Shown: positions 37,032 through 46,312, numbered from the stretch's first letter. The stretch: DNA of 64,000 nt from Pseudorhizobium xiangyangii (GCF_020531965.1 NZ_JAJAWH010000004.1:124001-188000); one strand, 5' to 3'. The notes: generated by a model not told the origin, from the sequence alone. Numbers and translations: made by a program.

Positions 37032-38789
37032 ATGCGGACGAGATTTGTTGCGGGCATATTCTTCTCACTTCTCCTGTCGGCCGGGTCGCTTGCGGCACAG
37101 CAGGCGTCCGATACGGTTGCTCCGGAACAGGCGACCGGCATAACCGCCGCGCAGCGGGCCGAAGCGAAAAAGTTCATGGTCGCCGCGGCAAACCCGCTCG
37201 CTGCCGAGGCCGGACGAAAGGTTCTTTCCGAAGGCGGCAATGCCATTGACGCCATGGTTGCGGTGCAGACGGTACTCGGGCTCGTCGAGCCGCAGAGCTC
37301 AGGCCTCGGCGGCGGCGGCTTCCTCGTCTATTACGACGCTGCCTCGGGCAGGCTGACGACCTTCGACGGGCGCGAAACCGCACCGATGGAAGCGACGCCG
37401 AAGCTCTTCCTCGACGGCCAGGGACAGCCACTCAAATTCTTCAACGCCGTGGTCGGAGGACGTTCCGTCGGCACCCCCGGCACGGTCAGGCTGCTGCACG
37501 AGACCCACAACCGCTTCGGCAAGGCGGAATGGGCGAGCCTCTTCGATCCGGCCATCAAACTGGCCTCGGAGGGTTTTGAGGTCTCTCCCCGTCTGGCGAC
37601 GATGGTTGCGACCGAGGGCGACAAGCTCAAGGCCTATGACGGCACGACCAAGTATTTCTTCGACGAGGCGGGTGCTCCGCTCCAGGCCGGCACCGTCCTC
37701 AAGAACCAGCCCTATGCGGACACGCTGAAATCAATCGCATCTGACGGTCCAGACGCTTTCTATAAGGGGCCGATCGCGGAAGCTATGGTGAAGACAGTGC
37801 GGGAGGCGACCGGCAATCCGGGCGTCCTTTCGCTGGAGGATCTCGACACCTACCGGATCAAGGAACGCCAGCCGGTCTGCGCCACCTATCGGGCTCTCGA
37901 TGTCTGCGGCATGGGACCGCCCTCTTCCGGTGGCGTAGCCATCGGCCAGATGCTCGGCATCCTCGAAAATTTCGACGTCCGGGCGCTCGGCCCGACCAAC
38001 CCGGAGAGCTGGCGCCTCATCGGAGATGCGCAGCGTCTCGCCTTCGCCGATCGCGAACGGTACCTCGGCGATACCGACTTCGTGCCTTCCCCGATCAAGG
38101 GACTTCTCGGCAAGGACTATCTCGCCGGGCGCGCAGCGCTTCTCGATGGCGACAAGGCGTTGACGGAGGACGGGGCAAAGGCCGGTGAGCCGGAATGGGA
38201 CCATGCCCTTCTCTTCGGCGACGGTGAAGCGATCGAACTTCCCTCGACCAGCCATTTCGTCATCGTCGATGCCGAAGGCAACGTCGTCTCCATGACGACG
38301 ACGATCGAAAACGGCTTCGGCTCCCGGCTGATGACCAACGGCTTCCTGCTTAACAACGAACTCACCGACTTCTCCTTCAAGACGCACGATGCCGGCGTTC
38401 CTGTCGCCAACCGTGTCGAGCCCGGCAAACGTCCCCGCTCGTCGATGTCGCCGACCATCGTCATGAAAGACCGCAAGCCGCTGCTCGCGATCGGCTCGCC
38501 CGGCGGCAGCCAGATCATCGGCTACGTCGCGCAGGCGCTGATCGCCTATATCGACTGGCAGATGCCGGTGGAGGAGATCGTCGCCATGCCGCACCTCATC
38601 AATCGCTTCGGAACCTACGACCTGGAGGCCGGAACACCGGCTGAGGGGATGGCCGAACCGCTCAAGGCACTCGGTTACGAGGTCAAGACCGGCGAGATGA
38701 ATTCCGGCCTGCATGCCATTGAAATCACGGCGGAAGGCCTTGTCGGAAGCGCCGATCCCCGCCGGGAAGGCGTCGCTCTCGGCGAGTGA
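37032..38789 (+). CDS. ggt: Gamma-glutamyltransferase
   Basis: A 585-residue exported enzyme that cleaves glutathione and other gamma-glutamyl compounds. Residues 1-22 are a signal peptide ending SLAA. The proenzyme cuts itself before T406 in PSTSHFVIVDAEGN, the new N-terminal nucleophile. GGGGFLVYY near residue 95 and FDGRETAP are family motifs, and PRSSMSPT near residue 470 forms the glutamyl site. The ATG at 37032 has GGGAG upstream; the ATG at 37017 lies before this ribosome site. It is periplasmic. Confidence 0.95.
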   Translation: MRTRFVAGIFFSLLLSAGSLAAQQASDTVAPEQATGITAAQRAEAKKFMVAAANPLAAEAGRKVLSEGGNAIDAMVAVQTVLGLVEPQSSGLGGGGFLVYYDAASGRLTTFDGRETAPMEATPKLFLDGQGQPLKFFNAVVGGRSVGTPGTVRLLHETHNRFGKAEWASLFDPAIKLASEGFEVSPRLATMVATEGDKLKAYDGTTKYFFDEAGAPLQAGTVLKNQPYADTLKSIASDGPDAFYKGPIAEAMVKTVREATGNPGVLSLEDLDTYRIKERQPVCATYRALDVCGMGPPSSGGVAIGQMLGILENFDVRALGPTNPESWRLIGDAQRLAFADRERYLGDTDFVPSPIKGLLGKDYLAGRAALLDGDKALTEDGAKAGEPEWDHALLFGDGEAIELPSTSHFVIVDAEGNVVSMTTTIENGFGSRLMTNGFLLNNELTDFSFKTHDAGVPVANRVEPGKRPRSSMSPTIVMKDRKPLLAIGSPGGSQIIGYVAQALIAYIDWQMPVEEIVAMPHLINRFGTYDLEAGTPAEGMAEPLKALGYEVKTGEMNSGLHAIEITAEGLVGSADPRREGVALGE

Positions 38790-38863
38790 GGCCAAGGGGT
38801 GCCCACGCCATCCTGACCGCTTCCACATTGCACAACTCGACCCGATTGCGGTAGGCCTTTGCC

Positions 38864-40111
38864 ATGACAGCATTGCCCGCCTTTCTCCACATCGACCCCG
38901 CAACCCGCCGTGTCTCGCTCGACGGCCGCAACCCCGCCTTCTACGGCGATCCGAACCGCGTCTACGCGCTTCTGCACGAACACTGTCCGACGTTCTACTG
39001 GGAGGAGCAGAGGCAATGGTTCTTCACTGGCTATGACCATGTCAACGCGCTCCTGCGCGACCGGCGCTTCGGCCGGCAGATCCTTCATATCGCCAGCCGT
39101 GAGGAATTGGGGCTGCCGGAGCCGCAACCGCATCTGGCCAACTTCGACCTTGCCGAGCGCCACTCGCTGCTGGAGATAGAGCCGCCAGAACACACCCGGC
39201 TACGAACGATGGTCAACCGCGCCTTCGTTTCCCGCAACATCGAACGCTTGCGGCCGGAGATCGCCGATCTCGCCGAACGGCTGATCGACGGCTTCGAGAA
39301 GGAAGGCGGGACCGAACTCCTGTCTTCCTTCGCCGACATCATCCCGGTGACGCTGATCGGCCGGATGATCGGCATCCCGGACGAGATGGGGCCGCAGTTA
39401 CTCTCCTGGTCGCACGACTATGTCGGCATTTACATGTTCAAGCGCACGCCCGAGGACGAGCTTGCGGCCGACAGGGCAGCGAAGGAGTTCGCCGATTACG
39501 TGAAGACGCTGATCGCCGAGCGCCGCGCGACACCACGTGAGGACCTGCTGAGCCACATGATCCACACGGAACACAAGGGCCAGAATCTGACCGACGACGA
39601 ACTCGTCTCGACCACCATCGTACTTCTGAATGCAGGCCACGAGGCCACCGTTCACCAGATCGGCAACTCCGTACGCGTTATCCTGGAGAGCGGCATTCTT
39701 CCAGCCGAGATGTTCGGCGACGAGGCAAGGACGGAACGGACGGTCGAGGAAACGTTGAGGATCTGTGCGCCTGTCCATATTTTCCAGCGCTGGGCGCTGG
39801 AGGACGTCGAGATCGATGGGGTTTCGCTGAAGCGCGGCGACAAGGTCAGCCTCATCCTCGCCGCCGCCAATCTCGATCCCCTCAAGTTCGAGGAACCGCT
39901 CGTCTTCAAGCCGGATCGTGCGGAAGCGCCCAACCTCTCCTTCGGCGCCGGCATCCACTTCTGCATCGGAGCACCGCTTGCGCGACTGGAGCTCAATGCG
40001 GTTCTACCGATCCTCTTTCGCCGCCTGCCGGGACTGCGGTTGACGGAGACGCCGCGCGTCAAGGATGTCTACCATTTCCACGGCCTGGAGCGGCTGGATT
40101 TGGCGTGGTGA
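38864..40111 (+). CDS. Cytochrome P450
   Basis: A 415-residue class I bacterial P450. The haem cysteine is C367 in LSFGAGIHFCIGAPLAR. The I-helix oxygen-activation motif AGHEAT is at 257-262, and ExxR is in EETLRICAP near 295. It has no membrane anchor. No ferredoxin or reductase gene lies next to it, so redox partners must be elsewhere. The substrate is unknown. It ends exactly where the converging cupin gene ends. Confidence 0.96.
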   Translation: MTALPAFLHIDPATRRVSLDGRNPAFYGDPNRVYALLHEHCPTFYWEEQRQWFFTGYDHVNALLRDRRFGRQILHIASREELGLPEPQPHLANFDLAERHSLLEIEPPEHTRLRTMVNRAFVSRNIERLRPEIADLAERLIDGFEKEGGTELLSSFADIIPVTLIGRMIGIPDEMGPQLLSWSHDYVGIYMFKRTPEDELAADRAAKEFADYVKTLIAERRATPREDLLSHMIHTEHKGQNLTDDELVSTTIVLLNAGHEATVHQIGNSVRVILESGILPAEMFGDEARTERTVEETLRICAPVHIFQRWALEDVEIDGVSLKRGDKVSLILAAANLDPLKFEEPLVFKPDRAEAPNLSFGAGIHFCIGAPLARLELNAVLPILFRRLPGLRLTETPRVKDVYHFHGLERLDLAW

Positions 40112-40459
40112 CTACAGCCGGACAACGTAGTCCTTGCGAGTCGTTTCAACGACTTCCCAGGTTCCTTTGAAGCCCGGCCTCAACACCATCCGGTCGCCTG
40201 CACGCAGATGAACAGGCGCGCCGCCCTCCTCCGTCACGATCGAGTAGCCTTCGAGGATGTGGAAATATTCCCACTCGTCGTAGACGATCCGCCATTTGCC
40301 CGGCGTAGACTCCCAAACGCCCGCGTAAAGGCCACCGTCCGCCTCCTCGACATTCCAGGTCCGGAACTGCGGATTTCCGGAAAGCAGTCGGTCGGACGCG
40401 GGTGACCCCGCTTCCGGTTCGACACTGGAAAGGAAGGTGGCGAAGTTCGTGGATGTCAT
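40112..40459 (-). CDS. Small cupin-domain protein
   Basis: A 115-residue single cupin of the DUF861/EutQ-like type. WESTPGKWRIVYDEWEYFHILEGY and HLRAGDRMVLRPGFKGTWEV form the two cupin motifs. The metal site seems weak, because the first motif has the pattern E-x-x-x-x-L-x-G with one His. The ATG at 40459 has GGAG 8 bases upstream; a TTG at 40465 is less likely. The function is unknown. It converges on the P450 with no gap. Confidence 0.85.
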   Translation of the reverse strand: MTSTNFATFLSSVEPEAGSPASDRLLSGNPQFRTWNVEEADGGLYAGVWESTPGKWRIVYDEWEYFHILEGYSIVTEEGGAPVHLRAGDRMVLRPGFKGTWEVVETTRKDYVVRL

Positions 40460-40502
40460 CGGCAAGGCTCCATGGTCTGTAGGAGCACCATAAGCGATCG
40501 CG

Positions 40503-40919
40503 TCAGGCGCGGCGACGGGACGCCGCCGATTTTTCCGCCTCTACCGCCTTCAAAGACAGAATCTTTCCGACAGAAGACAGCATGCCAACAGGCGTGAAGG
40601 GTTTAGGCAGGTAGTGCGCGGCAGAGGGAAGATCGGCAAGATCGCAAGCGCGGCGTGCGGACGATACCATGACGGCGATATGCGGAGCGCATTCCACCAC
40701 CATTCGTGCGAGATCTAGTCCGTTCAGGGCACCAGGCATATCAACGTCCGTGAGAACGACGTCGATATCCTCATATTGGCCGAGTTTGCCGACCGCCTCC
40801 AATACGCTCGATGCTTCGAGAACCGCATAGCCCGCATCTTCCAAGGTGTCCGCGATGGAAAACCGAAGGAGTGCCTCATCTTCAACGACCAATACGGTCT
40901 TCTGCCGGAATTTGTTCAT
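40503..40919 (-). CDS. Single-domain response regulator
   Basis: A 138-residue CheY-like receiver without an output domain. Acidic residues E13 and D14, the phosphorylation site D58 in VVLTDVDMP, S86 and K106 in YLPKPF are all present. The ATG at 40919 has AGGAG 8 bases upstream; the ATG 6 bases earlier sits directly on the ribosome site. The C-terminal 15 residues are basic. No kinase gene is adjacent. It resembles the FixJ-N-like receivers common in rhizobia. Confidence 0.92.
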   Translation of the reverse strand: MNKFRQKTVLVVEDEALLRFSIADTLEDAGYAVLEASSVLEAVGKLGQYEDIDVVLTDVDMPGALNGLDLARMVVECAPHIAVMVSSARRACDLADLPSAAHYLPKPFTPVGMLSSVGKILSLKAVEAEKSAASRRRA

Positions 40920-41034
40920 GTCCATTCTCCTGCTCAACTCCGGCAATCAACGCACGAGGTTGGGAAAGGATTGAGGCCAAGCGCGTGCCAAATCGAAACA
41001 TGTTTAATAAAATGCGAATAAATACGAGCGGCCG

Positions 41035-41058
41035 CACTTCTCCATCGCAGGAGAAGTG
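41035..41058 (-). terminator. Hairpin after the cation efflux gene
   Basis: CACTTCTCC and GGAGAAGTG form a perfect 9-bp stem with a 6-base loop, 6 bases after the stop of the minus-strand transporter gene. It has no T-run, so it may be a weak terminator or an mRNA 3' end. Confidence 0.5.
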
Positions 41059-41064
41059 ACCACG

Positions 41065-41985
41065 TCAATCCGCCCATTCCGGATCGCCGGTGAAGACGAT
41101 GGTCAGCCATCGGTCAGGCCCCTCGTCGCCGATCGCCTCGCCGATCTCGTCACGGATCGCATCCCATTCCGACAGGTGACGGGCCGGCCAGTCTGACGGC
41201 GCAATGAAGAACATCTCGATCTGCTTGCCTCGGCCGACGCGGGCGACATAGGCGCGATAGGACAGAAAGCCGTGACGCTCGACGATGTCTTCCGCCACAG
41301 CATCGACATGCCGCTTCAACTCCACCGGCGTCACCAGCAGGATGTCGGCGACGGCCTGGCGGACACTCGCCAACGGCACCGGCGCGATGATGAGGCAGAT
41401 GATAGCGAGCGCGGCCGGATCGACATATGGGCTCAACCATTCGAACTCCGTACCGTGTATCGAGTACCCGAGGACAAAGGCGACCAGCAGCGCCGAAGTC
41501 AGCGCCGCCGTCATCAGCCACGCCTGGATGTCGAGCGCGACGAAACCGGATTTCAGCTCGCGGTTCGCCCGCCGGCAGAAGAACCACATGCCGAGCGACA
41601 CCGTGACAGTGACGACGGTGAATATGATGGCGGGGCCGAAATCGATGGGTCGGCCGCCCGTCATCAGGCTGCCGACGGCGCTGATAAAGGCATAGACCGC
41701 CGCGCCCATCAAAAGCGTGCCGTTGAGGCCGAGCACCATCGGTTCCAGGTGCCAGAAGCCGACGCTGAAGCGATCGATGAGCTTGCCTCGGGACGTCGGT
41801 TCGGCGGACGCCGCGATGAGTTTCGAGACCAGCAATGCGAGAATCGTCATGAAGGCATCGGACAGCGAATAAAAGCCGTCGAACACGATGGCAAAGGAGC
41901 CGGACAAGAGACCGACGGTAATACCGAATGCGGCCAATACGACCGTGACGGCGATCGACAGCCGAAGAATTGACTGCTCGCTCAC
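41065..41985 (-). CDS. Cation diffusion facilitator family transporter
   Basis: A 306-residue inner-membrane protein with six helices and a cytosolic C-terminal domain. The helix-2 site reads DGFYSLSDAF and the helix-5 site DIQAWLMTAALTS, the positions that bind the metal in this family. Such proteins export divalent cations (Zn, Mn, Fe or Co) in exchange for protons; the metal cannot be told here. It is a single gene between metY and the response regulator, on the same strand. Confidence 0.88.
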   Translation of the reverse strand: MSEQSILRLSIAVTVVLAAFGITVGLLSGSFAIVFDGFYSLSDAFMTILALLVSKLIAASAEPTSRGKLIDRFSVGFWHLEPMVLGLNGTLLMGAAVYAFISAVGSLMTGGRPIDFGPAIIFTVVTVTVSLGMWFFCRRANRELKSGFVALDIQAWLMTAALTSALLVAFVLGYSIHGTEFEWLSPYVDPAALAIICLIIAPVPLASVRQAVADILLVTPVELKRHVDAVAEDIVERHGFLSYRAYVARVGRGKQIEMFFIAPSDWPARHLSEWDAIRDEIGEAIGDEGPDRWLTIVFTGDPEWAD

Positions 41986-42053
41986 GGGAATTCTCCACTG
42001 GAGCGGGACACTGCGTCCCCGCCCCTATCTGAGGTTGCTTCGGGTTTCACCCA

Positions 42054-42083
42054 CTACAGAGGAGCAAACAGCAACCTCTGTAG
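42054..42083. repeat. Perfect 9-bp inverted repeat between metY and the transporter
   Basis: CTACAGAGG and CCTCTGTAG are separated by 12 bases. It lies 59 bases after the metY stop and 69 bases before the transporter start. It could be a metY terminator (though it lacks a T-run) or an operator of the transporter. Confidence 0.45.
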
Positions 42084-42141
42084 CCAGCCAATACCGGCCA
42101 ACCTGGTAAAAACGACTATATGAGCAGCTTCTATAGTAAAA

Positions 42142-43428
42142 TCAGGCCACGTTTGCCAATGCCTGATCGAGATCTGCGATGATGTCGGCCGGATCCTCGA
42201 TGCCGATGGACAGGCGCACGACGTCAGGCCCGGCACCGGCCGAGACCTGCTGCTCTTCGCTCAACTGCCGGTGCGTCGTCGATGCAGGGTGGATCACCAG
42301 CGAACGGGTATCGCCGATATTGGCGAGATGCGAGAACATCTGCAGCCCCTCAACGAGCGACTTGCCCGCCTCATAGCCACCTTTCAGGCCGAAAGTGAAT
42401 ACGGAACCAGCACCCTTGGGCGAATAGCGCTGCTGCAGATCGTAGTTCGGATCGTCGTTGAGCCCCGCATAATTGACCCAGGCCACCTTGGCGTGCCCCT
42501 TCAGCCACTTCGCCACCGCAATCGCATTGTCGCTGTGCCGTTGCATCCTGAGCGGCAAGGTCTCGATACCCGTGAGGATCATGAAGGCATTGAACGGCGA
42601 GATAGCCGGCCCGAGATCACGCAGACCGAGCACCCGCAACGCGATTGCAAAGGCGATGTTGCCGAAGGTCTTGTGCAGTTCGATGCCCGCATATTCGGGC
42701 CTCGGCTCCGACAACATCGGATACTTTCCGGACTTGGACCAGTCGAAGGTCCCGCCGTCGACGACAACTCCGCCCATGGAATTCCCGTGCCCGCCCAGAA
42801 ACTTCGTCAACGAATGGACGATGATATCCGCACCGTGCTCCAGTGGCCGCACGAGATAGGGTGACGCCATCGTGTTGTCGACGATGAGCGGCAGACCATG
42901 GCGATGGGCGACATCGGCGATCGCTGCGATATCGACGAACGTGCCGCCGGGATTGGCGAGGCTTTCAATGAAGACCGCCTTGGTGCGGCTGTCGATCTGG
43001 CTCTCGAAGCTCGACGGGTCGGAGGAATCCGCCCAGCGAACGTGCCAGTCGAAGTTCTTGAAGGCATGGCCGAACTGGTTGACCGAGCCGCCGTAGAGCT
43101 GGCGTGCTGCAACGAAGTTGTCGCCCGGCCGCATGATCGTGTGGAAGACCAGCATCTGCGCCGCATGGCCGGAAGCGACGGCGAGCGCTGCGGTGCCGCC
43201 TTCGAGCGCTGCCACGCGCTCCTCCAGCACCGCCTGCGTGGGATTCATGATGCGGGTATAAATGTTGCCGAACTGCTGAAGGCCGAAGAGCGCCGCGGCG
43301 TGGTCGGCGTTCTCGAAGACGAAGGACGTGGTCTGATAGATCGGCGTTGCCCGTGCGCCCGTCGTCGGGTCGGGCTGAGCACCGGCGTGGACGGCGAGCG
43401 TCGAGAAACCGGGGTTCTGTGTCGTCAT
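42142..43428 (-). CDS. metY: O-acetylhomoserine aminocarboxypropyltransferase (sulfhydrylase)
   Basis: A 428-residue PLP enzyme that joins O-acetylhomoserine and sulfide to homocysteine in methionine synthesis. The PLP lysine is K209 in IIVHSLTKFLGGHG, with YTRIMNPTQAVLEERVAALEGG, the phosphate/PLP region, earlier. The length (about 430) fits MetY rather than the shorter MetB/MetC. AGGAAG lies just before the ATG. I looked for a SAM riboswitch upstream and saw none. It is divergent from the DUF6455 gene, with an Fnr-type box between. Confidence 0.94.
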   Translation of the reverse strand: MTTQNPGFSTLAVHAGAQPDPTTGARATPIYQTTSFVFENADHAAALFGLQQFGNIYTRIMNPTQAVLEERVAALEGGTAALAVASGHAAQMLVFHTIMRPGDNFVAARQLYGGSVNQFGHAFKNFDWHVRWADSSDPSSFESQIDSRTKAVFIESLANPGGTFVDIAAIADVAHRHGLPLIVDNTMASPYLVRPLEHGADIIVHSLTKFLGGHGNSMGGVVVDGGTFDWSKSGKYPMLSEPRPEYAGIELHKTFGNIAFAIALRVLGLRDLGPAISPFNAFMILTGIETLPLRMQRHSDNAIAVAKWLKGHAKVAWVNYAGLNDDPNYDLQQRYSPKGAGSVFTFGLKGGYEAGKSLVEGLQMFSHLANIGDTRSLVIHPASTTHRQLSEEQQVSAGAGPDVVRLSIGIEDPADIIADLDQALANVA

Positions 43429-43478
43429 GTCTTCCTCCGTCAGGCAGAATTGTATTTTGCAACAAGAAAGCCGTTTGC

Positions 43479-43492
43479 TTGATCCCGATCAA
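43479..43492. promoter_or_regulatory. Fnr/FixK-type box
   Basis: TTGATCCCGATCAA matches TTGAT-N4-ATCAA exactly. Its centre at 43485.5 lies about 41 bases before a start site predicted from TATCCT (43514-43519), the usual class II position, and 59 bases before the DUF6455 start. Activation of that gene at low oxygen is the likely result; an effect on metY in the other direction is possible. Confidence 0.75.
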
Positions 43493-43544
43493 GGAAATTT
43501 GTTTCCCCATCGCTATCCTTGATGGAAAGTCAAAGGAGCTGGCC

Positions 43545-43973
43545 ATGGGAATTCAGGCTCAACATGATCGCCGCAGTATTGCATCACGTTTCATGCACTG
43601 GTGCTCCGAGGCCTTGCAGGCCGCAACCGAGGCAGATGTTATCGGCCGCCTCGACGAACGGACGCTACAGGAAATCGCATATGATTGCGGGCTTTCGGCG
43701 GACCAGCTGAAGCTCTTGGCAAAGGCCGGGCCTCACTCCGCCGACGAGTTGAAGGCGCTGATGCTGGAGCTCAACATTGATCCAGCCGAGGTGCAGCGGC
43801 TACATCCCACCCATTTCCGCGACATGCAGATCAACTGTTCGCTGTGCGAGTCCAAGGACCGTTGCCACCGCGATCTGGCTGCACAGGTGCTGGAGCGGGA
43901 ATACGTGCGATATTGCAGCAACGCGGACAATCTTGCGGGACTTCAGCACACATCACCTCAGTTGATGAGCTGA
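43545..43973 (+). CDS. DUF6455-type small cysteine-rich protein
   Basis: A 142-residue soluble protein. The N-terminal 90 residues are helical, and the C-terminal part has C98-x2-C101-x5-C107-x16-C124, four cysteines that could bind an iron-sulfur cluster or haem-type cofactor. The pattern resembles the family annotated DUF6455 in rhizobia. AAAGGAG lies 7 bases before the ATG at 43545; the longer open frame overlaps metY on the other strand. With the Fnr/FixK box upstream, a role in low-oxygen or redox physiology is likely but unproven. Confidence 0.82.
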   Translation: MGIQAQHDRRSIASRFMHWCSEALQAATEADVIGRLDERTLQEIAYDCGLSADQLKLLAKAGPHSADELKALMLELNIDPAEVQRLHPTHFRDMQINCSLCESKDRCHRDLAAQVLEREYVRYCSNADNLAGLQHTSPQLMS

Positions 43974-43974
43974 T

Positions 43975-44403
43975 TCAGGTCATCAGCCGCGGATATTCGA
44001 TGGCCGGGCAGCGGTCCATTACCATCTGGATGCCAGCGGCTTCCGCCTTGGCGGCAGCCTTGTCGTCCCGCACGGCCAACTGCCCCCAGATCACCTTCGG
44101 CCTCTGCGGCAGCGCAAGGGCGTCGTCGACAATTCCATCGAGATATTGCGCATTGCGGAAGACATCGACCATGTCGACTGGCTCGGGAATATCGGCAAGC
44201 GTGCCATAGACCTTCTGGCCGAGGATTTCCTTGCCAGCCTGCCCCGGATTGACCGGGATGACCCTGTAGCCCCTGGTCAGCAAGAAACGCATGACTCCGT
44301 GGCTTGGCCGATCCGGATTGGGTGAGGCTCCCAACAGGGCAATCGTCTTCGTGCCCTTGAGGATGGCGGCGATATAGTCGTTGTCGTAGCGGTCGTGGTT
44401 CAT
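43975..44403 (-). CDS. CoA-binding domain protein (YccU-like)
   Basis: A 142-residue Rossmann-fold protein of the CoA-binding family related to the N-terminal part of succinyl-CoA synthetase alpha. TIALLGASPNPDRPSHGVMRFLLTRGY is the nucleotide loop, and VIPVNPG and KVIWGQLAV follow. The ATG at 44403 gives a normal start. The precise role in the cell is not known for the family. It converges on the DUF6455 gene with a one-base gap. Confidence 0.9.
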   Translation of the reverse strand: MNHDRYDNDYIAAILKGTKTIALLGASPNPDRPSHGVMRFLLTRGYRVIPVNPGQAGKEILGQKVYGTLADIPEPVDMVDVFRNAQYLDGIVDDALALPQRPKVIWGQLAVRDDKAAAKAEAAGIQMVMDRCPAIEYPRLMT

Positions 44404-44558
44404 GGCTATTCCCAAAACGGATTTGAAGCTCCGTGTAGATCTAGGCTATGTCCGGCAAAATGCACCGCCGCCTATCCGATTTTCTGTCGCGCCAGCACTC
44501 CCTGGCTGCAGCTTGCGCAATTTCTTGCTAAGTCGGATGGACAGTGCCGGGAGGAAAC

Positions 44559-44999
44559 ATGCAGCCGATCATGACAATGGAGGAGATCCACGACTTCCTC
44601 GACCGCGAGTTTCCGCAGATCCATATGGACGGCCGCGTGCTGACGATCACGGATGTCCGACCGGGCGGCCTCACGATGCGGTTAGATCCCGAGGAGCGGC
44701 ATTTGCGGCCCGGCGCCACCATCTCGGGACCATCGATGGTCATGCTGGCGGATGTCGCTGCCTATGCGGCCATCCTCGCGCATATCGGGCCAGTCGCACT
44801 TGCCGTCACGACCAGCCTCAACGTCAACTTCCTGCGCAAGCCGAAGCTTTCGCCGCTCTTCTGCAATTGCAGCATCCTCAAGCTGGGCAGGCGGCTGGCG
44901 GTCATCGACACCATCCTCACGCAGGACAGCAGCGGTGAAGCAGTCGCCCAGGCGACGGCGACCTATTCGATTCCCCCACGGCAGAATGAGGTACAATAA
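44559..44999 (+). CDS. PaaI-type hotdog thioesterase
   Basis: A 146-residue hotdog-fold protein that probably hydrolyses acyl-CoA or aryl-CoA thioesters. LRPGATISGPSMVMLADVAAYAAIL contains the active-site helix with its acidic residue, and TTSLNVNFLRKPKLSPLFCN is the second strand motif. The ATG at 44559 has GGGAGGAAAC directly upstream. The substrate is unknown. The gene stands alone between the CoA-binding gene and rplM. Confidence 0.9.
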   Translation: MQPIMTMEEIHDFLDREFPQIHMDGRVLTITDVRPGGLTMRLDPEERHLRPGATISGPSMVMLADVAAYAAILAHIGPVALAVTTSLNVNFLRKPKLSPLFCNCSILKLGRRLAVIDTILTQDSSGEAVAQATATYSIPPRQNEVQ

Positions 45000-45061
45000 T
45001 ACCCCATATCTAGACGGTTGATTTCACAGGGTATTTTTTTGGACGCCCATAATCCGCTGCC

Positions 45062-45090
45062 TTGACGGAAAAATGACCTGCCGGTATAAG
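45062..45090 (+). promoter_or_regulatory. Promoter of rplM-rpsI
   Basis: TTGACG (45062-45067), a 17-base spacer and TATAAG (45085-45090) match the housekeeping consensus well. Transcription would start near 45097, leaving a 5' leader of about 140 bases before rplM, in which regulation by ribosomal protein is possible. Confidence 0.8.
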
Positions 45091-45235
45091 CCACGGCAGA
45101 TTGCTGACCCTCGTGGTCGGCATTCTTTTTGACGGCATATTCTCCTCACAGGATTCTTGGCCGCCAATTCAAGCAACAAGAAACGCCCTCGCTTCGATCC
45201 GTCGAAGTCCCGGGTTCAAAAGAAAGAGTAACACC

Positions 45236-45700
45236 ATGTCGACCTTCGTTCAGAAGCCCGCCGAGGTGGAGAAGAAGTGGATCATCATCGACGCCGAAGG
45301 GCTCGTTGTCGGTCGCCTCGCCACCCTCGTTGCCAATCGCCTGCGCGGCAAGCACAAGGCCACTTACACCCCGCACGTCGACGACGGTGACAATGTCATC
45401 ATCATCAATGCGGAAAAGTGCGTCTTCACCGGCAAGAAGTATTCCGACAAAAAATATTACTGGCACACCGGTTACCCGGGCGGCATCAAGGAGCGCACAG
45501 CACGCGCCATCATCGAAGGCCGCTTCCCGGAGCGCGTTCTCGAGAAGGCCATTGAGCGCATGGTTCCGCGCGGCCCGCTCGGCCGTCGCCAGATGAAGAA
45601 CCTGCGCGTTTACGCCGGCTCGAACCACCCCCATGAAGCACAGCAGCCGGTCGCTCTCGACGTGGCTTCGCTGAACAGCAAGAACACAAGGAGCGCCTGA
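45236..45700 (+). CDS. rplM: 50S ribosomal protein L13
   Basis: A 154-residue protein of the large ribosomal subunit, an early assembly protein. It shows [27 protein letters not shown] near the start, [33 protein letters not shown] in the middle and [20 protein letters not shown]. The ATG at 45236 gives the rhizobial start [15 protein letters not shown]. rpsI follows after 2 bases. Confidence 0.99.
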   Translation: MSTFVQKPAEVEKKWIIIDAEGLVVGRLATLVANRLRGKHKATYTPHVDDGDNVIIINAEKCVFTGKKYSDKKYYWHTGYPGGIKERTARAIIEGRFPERVLEKAIERMVPRGPLGRRQMKNLRVYAGSNHPHEAQQPVALDVASLNSKNTRSA

Positions 45701-45702
45701 TA

Positions 45703-46170
45703 ATGGCCGATCTTTCCTCTTTGAAGGACCTCGCTCCGGCGACCGAAAACCAGGCTCCGGTTCACGTCCGCAAGGTCGATGCGCAGGGCCGCTCCTACGC
45801 AACCGGCAAGCGCAAGAACGCCATCGCCCGCGTATGGGTCAAGGCTGGCTCGGGCAAGATCATCATCAACGGCCGTGACTTCACGGCTTACTTCGCCCGT
45901 CCGGTCCTGCAGATGATCCTGCAGCAGCCGCTGGTCGCCGCTGCCCGCTCCGGCCAGTTCGACATCATCGCCACCGTTACCGGTGGTGGTCTTTCCGGTC
46001 AGGCCGGCGCCGTTCGTCACGGTGTGTCCAAGGCCCTCACCTACTTCGAGCCGGCCCTGCGCGCCGTACTCAAGAAGGGTGGCTTCCTGACCCGCGACAG
46101 CCGCGTCGTCGAGCGTAAGAAGTACGGTAAGGCCAAGGCCCGCCGGTCCTTCCAGTTCTCGAAGCGTTAA
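45703..46170 (+). CDS. rpsI: 30S ribosomal protein S9
   Basis: A 155-residue small-subunit protein. The C-terminal end [10 protein letters not shown] is the conserved tail that reaches the P-site t[29 protein letters not shown] and [19 protein letters not shown] are typical. A strong terminator follows, so rplM and rpsI form a two-gene operon. Confidence 0.99.
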   Translation: MADLSSLKDLAPATENQAPVHVRKVDAQGRSYATGKRKNAIARVWVKAGSGKIIINGRDFTAYFARPVLQMILQQPLVAAARSGQFDIIATVTGGGLSGQAGAVRHGVSKALTYFEPALRAVLKKGGFLTRDSRVVERKKYGKAKARRSFQFSKR

Positions 46171-46193
46171 TCGTTTCGGACTGCAGACTTTCG

Positions 46194-46222
46194 AAAGGCG
46201 GAGCTTCGGCTCCGCCTTTTTT
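46194..46222 (+). terminator. Terminator of rplM-rpsI
   Basis: GGCGGAGC (46197-46204) pairs with GCTCCGCC (46209-46216) around a stable TTCG loop, followed by six T. Confidence 0.93.
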
Positions 46223-46312
46223 CGTTTGCAGCATCGATCAAGATTTGGAATTTGCGCATCACGCCGCAATACTCAACATGCCGGCCATCTCCATCGCTAC
46301 CGAGAGCCTATC

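Noticed and set aside
43429..43544. SAM riboswitch upstream of metY
   Set aside because: The leader does not contain the conserved SAM-II bases or pairing that I know, and the region is explained by an Fnr-type box and promoter elements.
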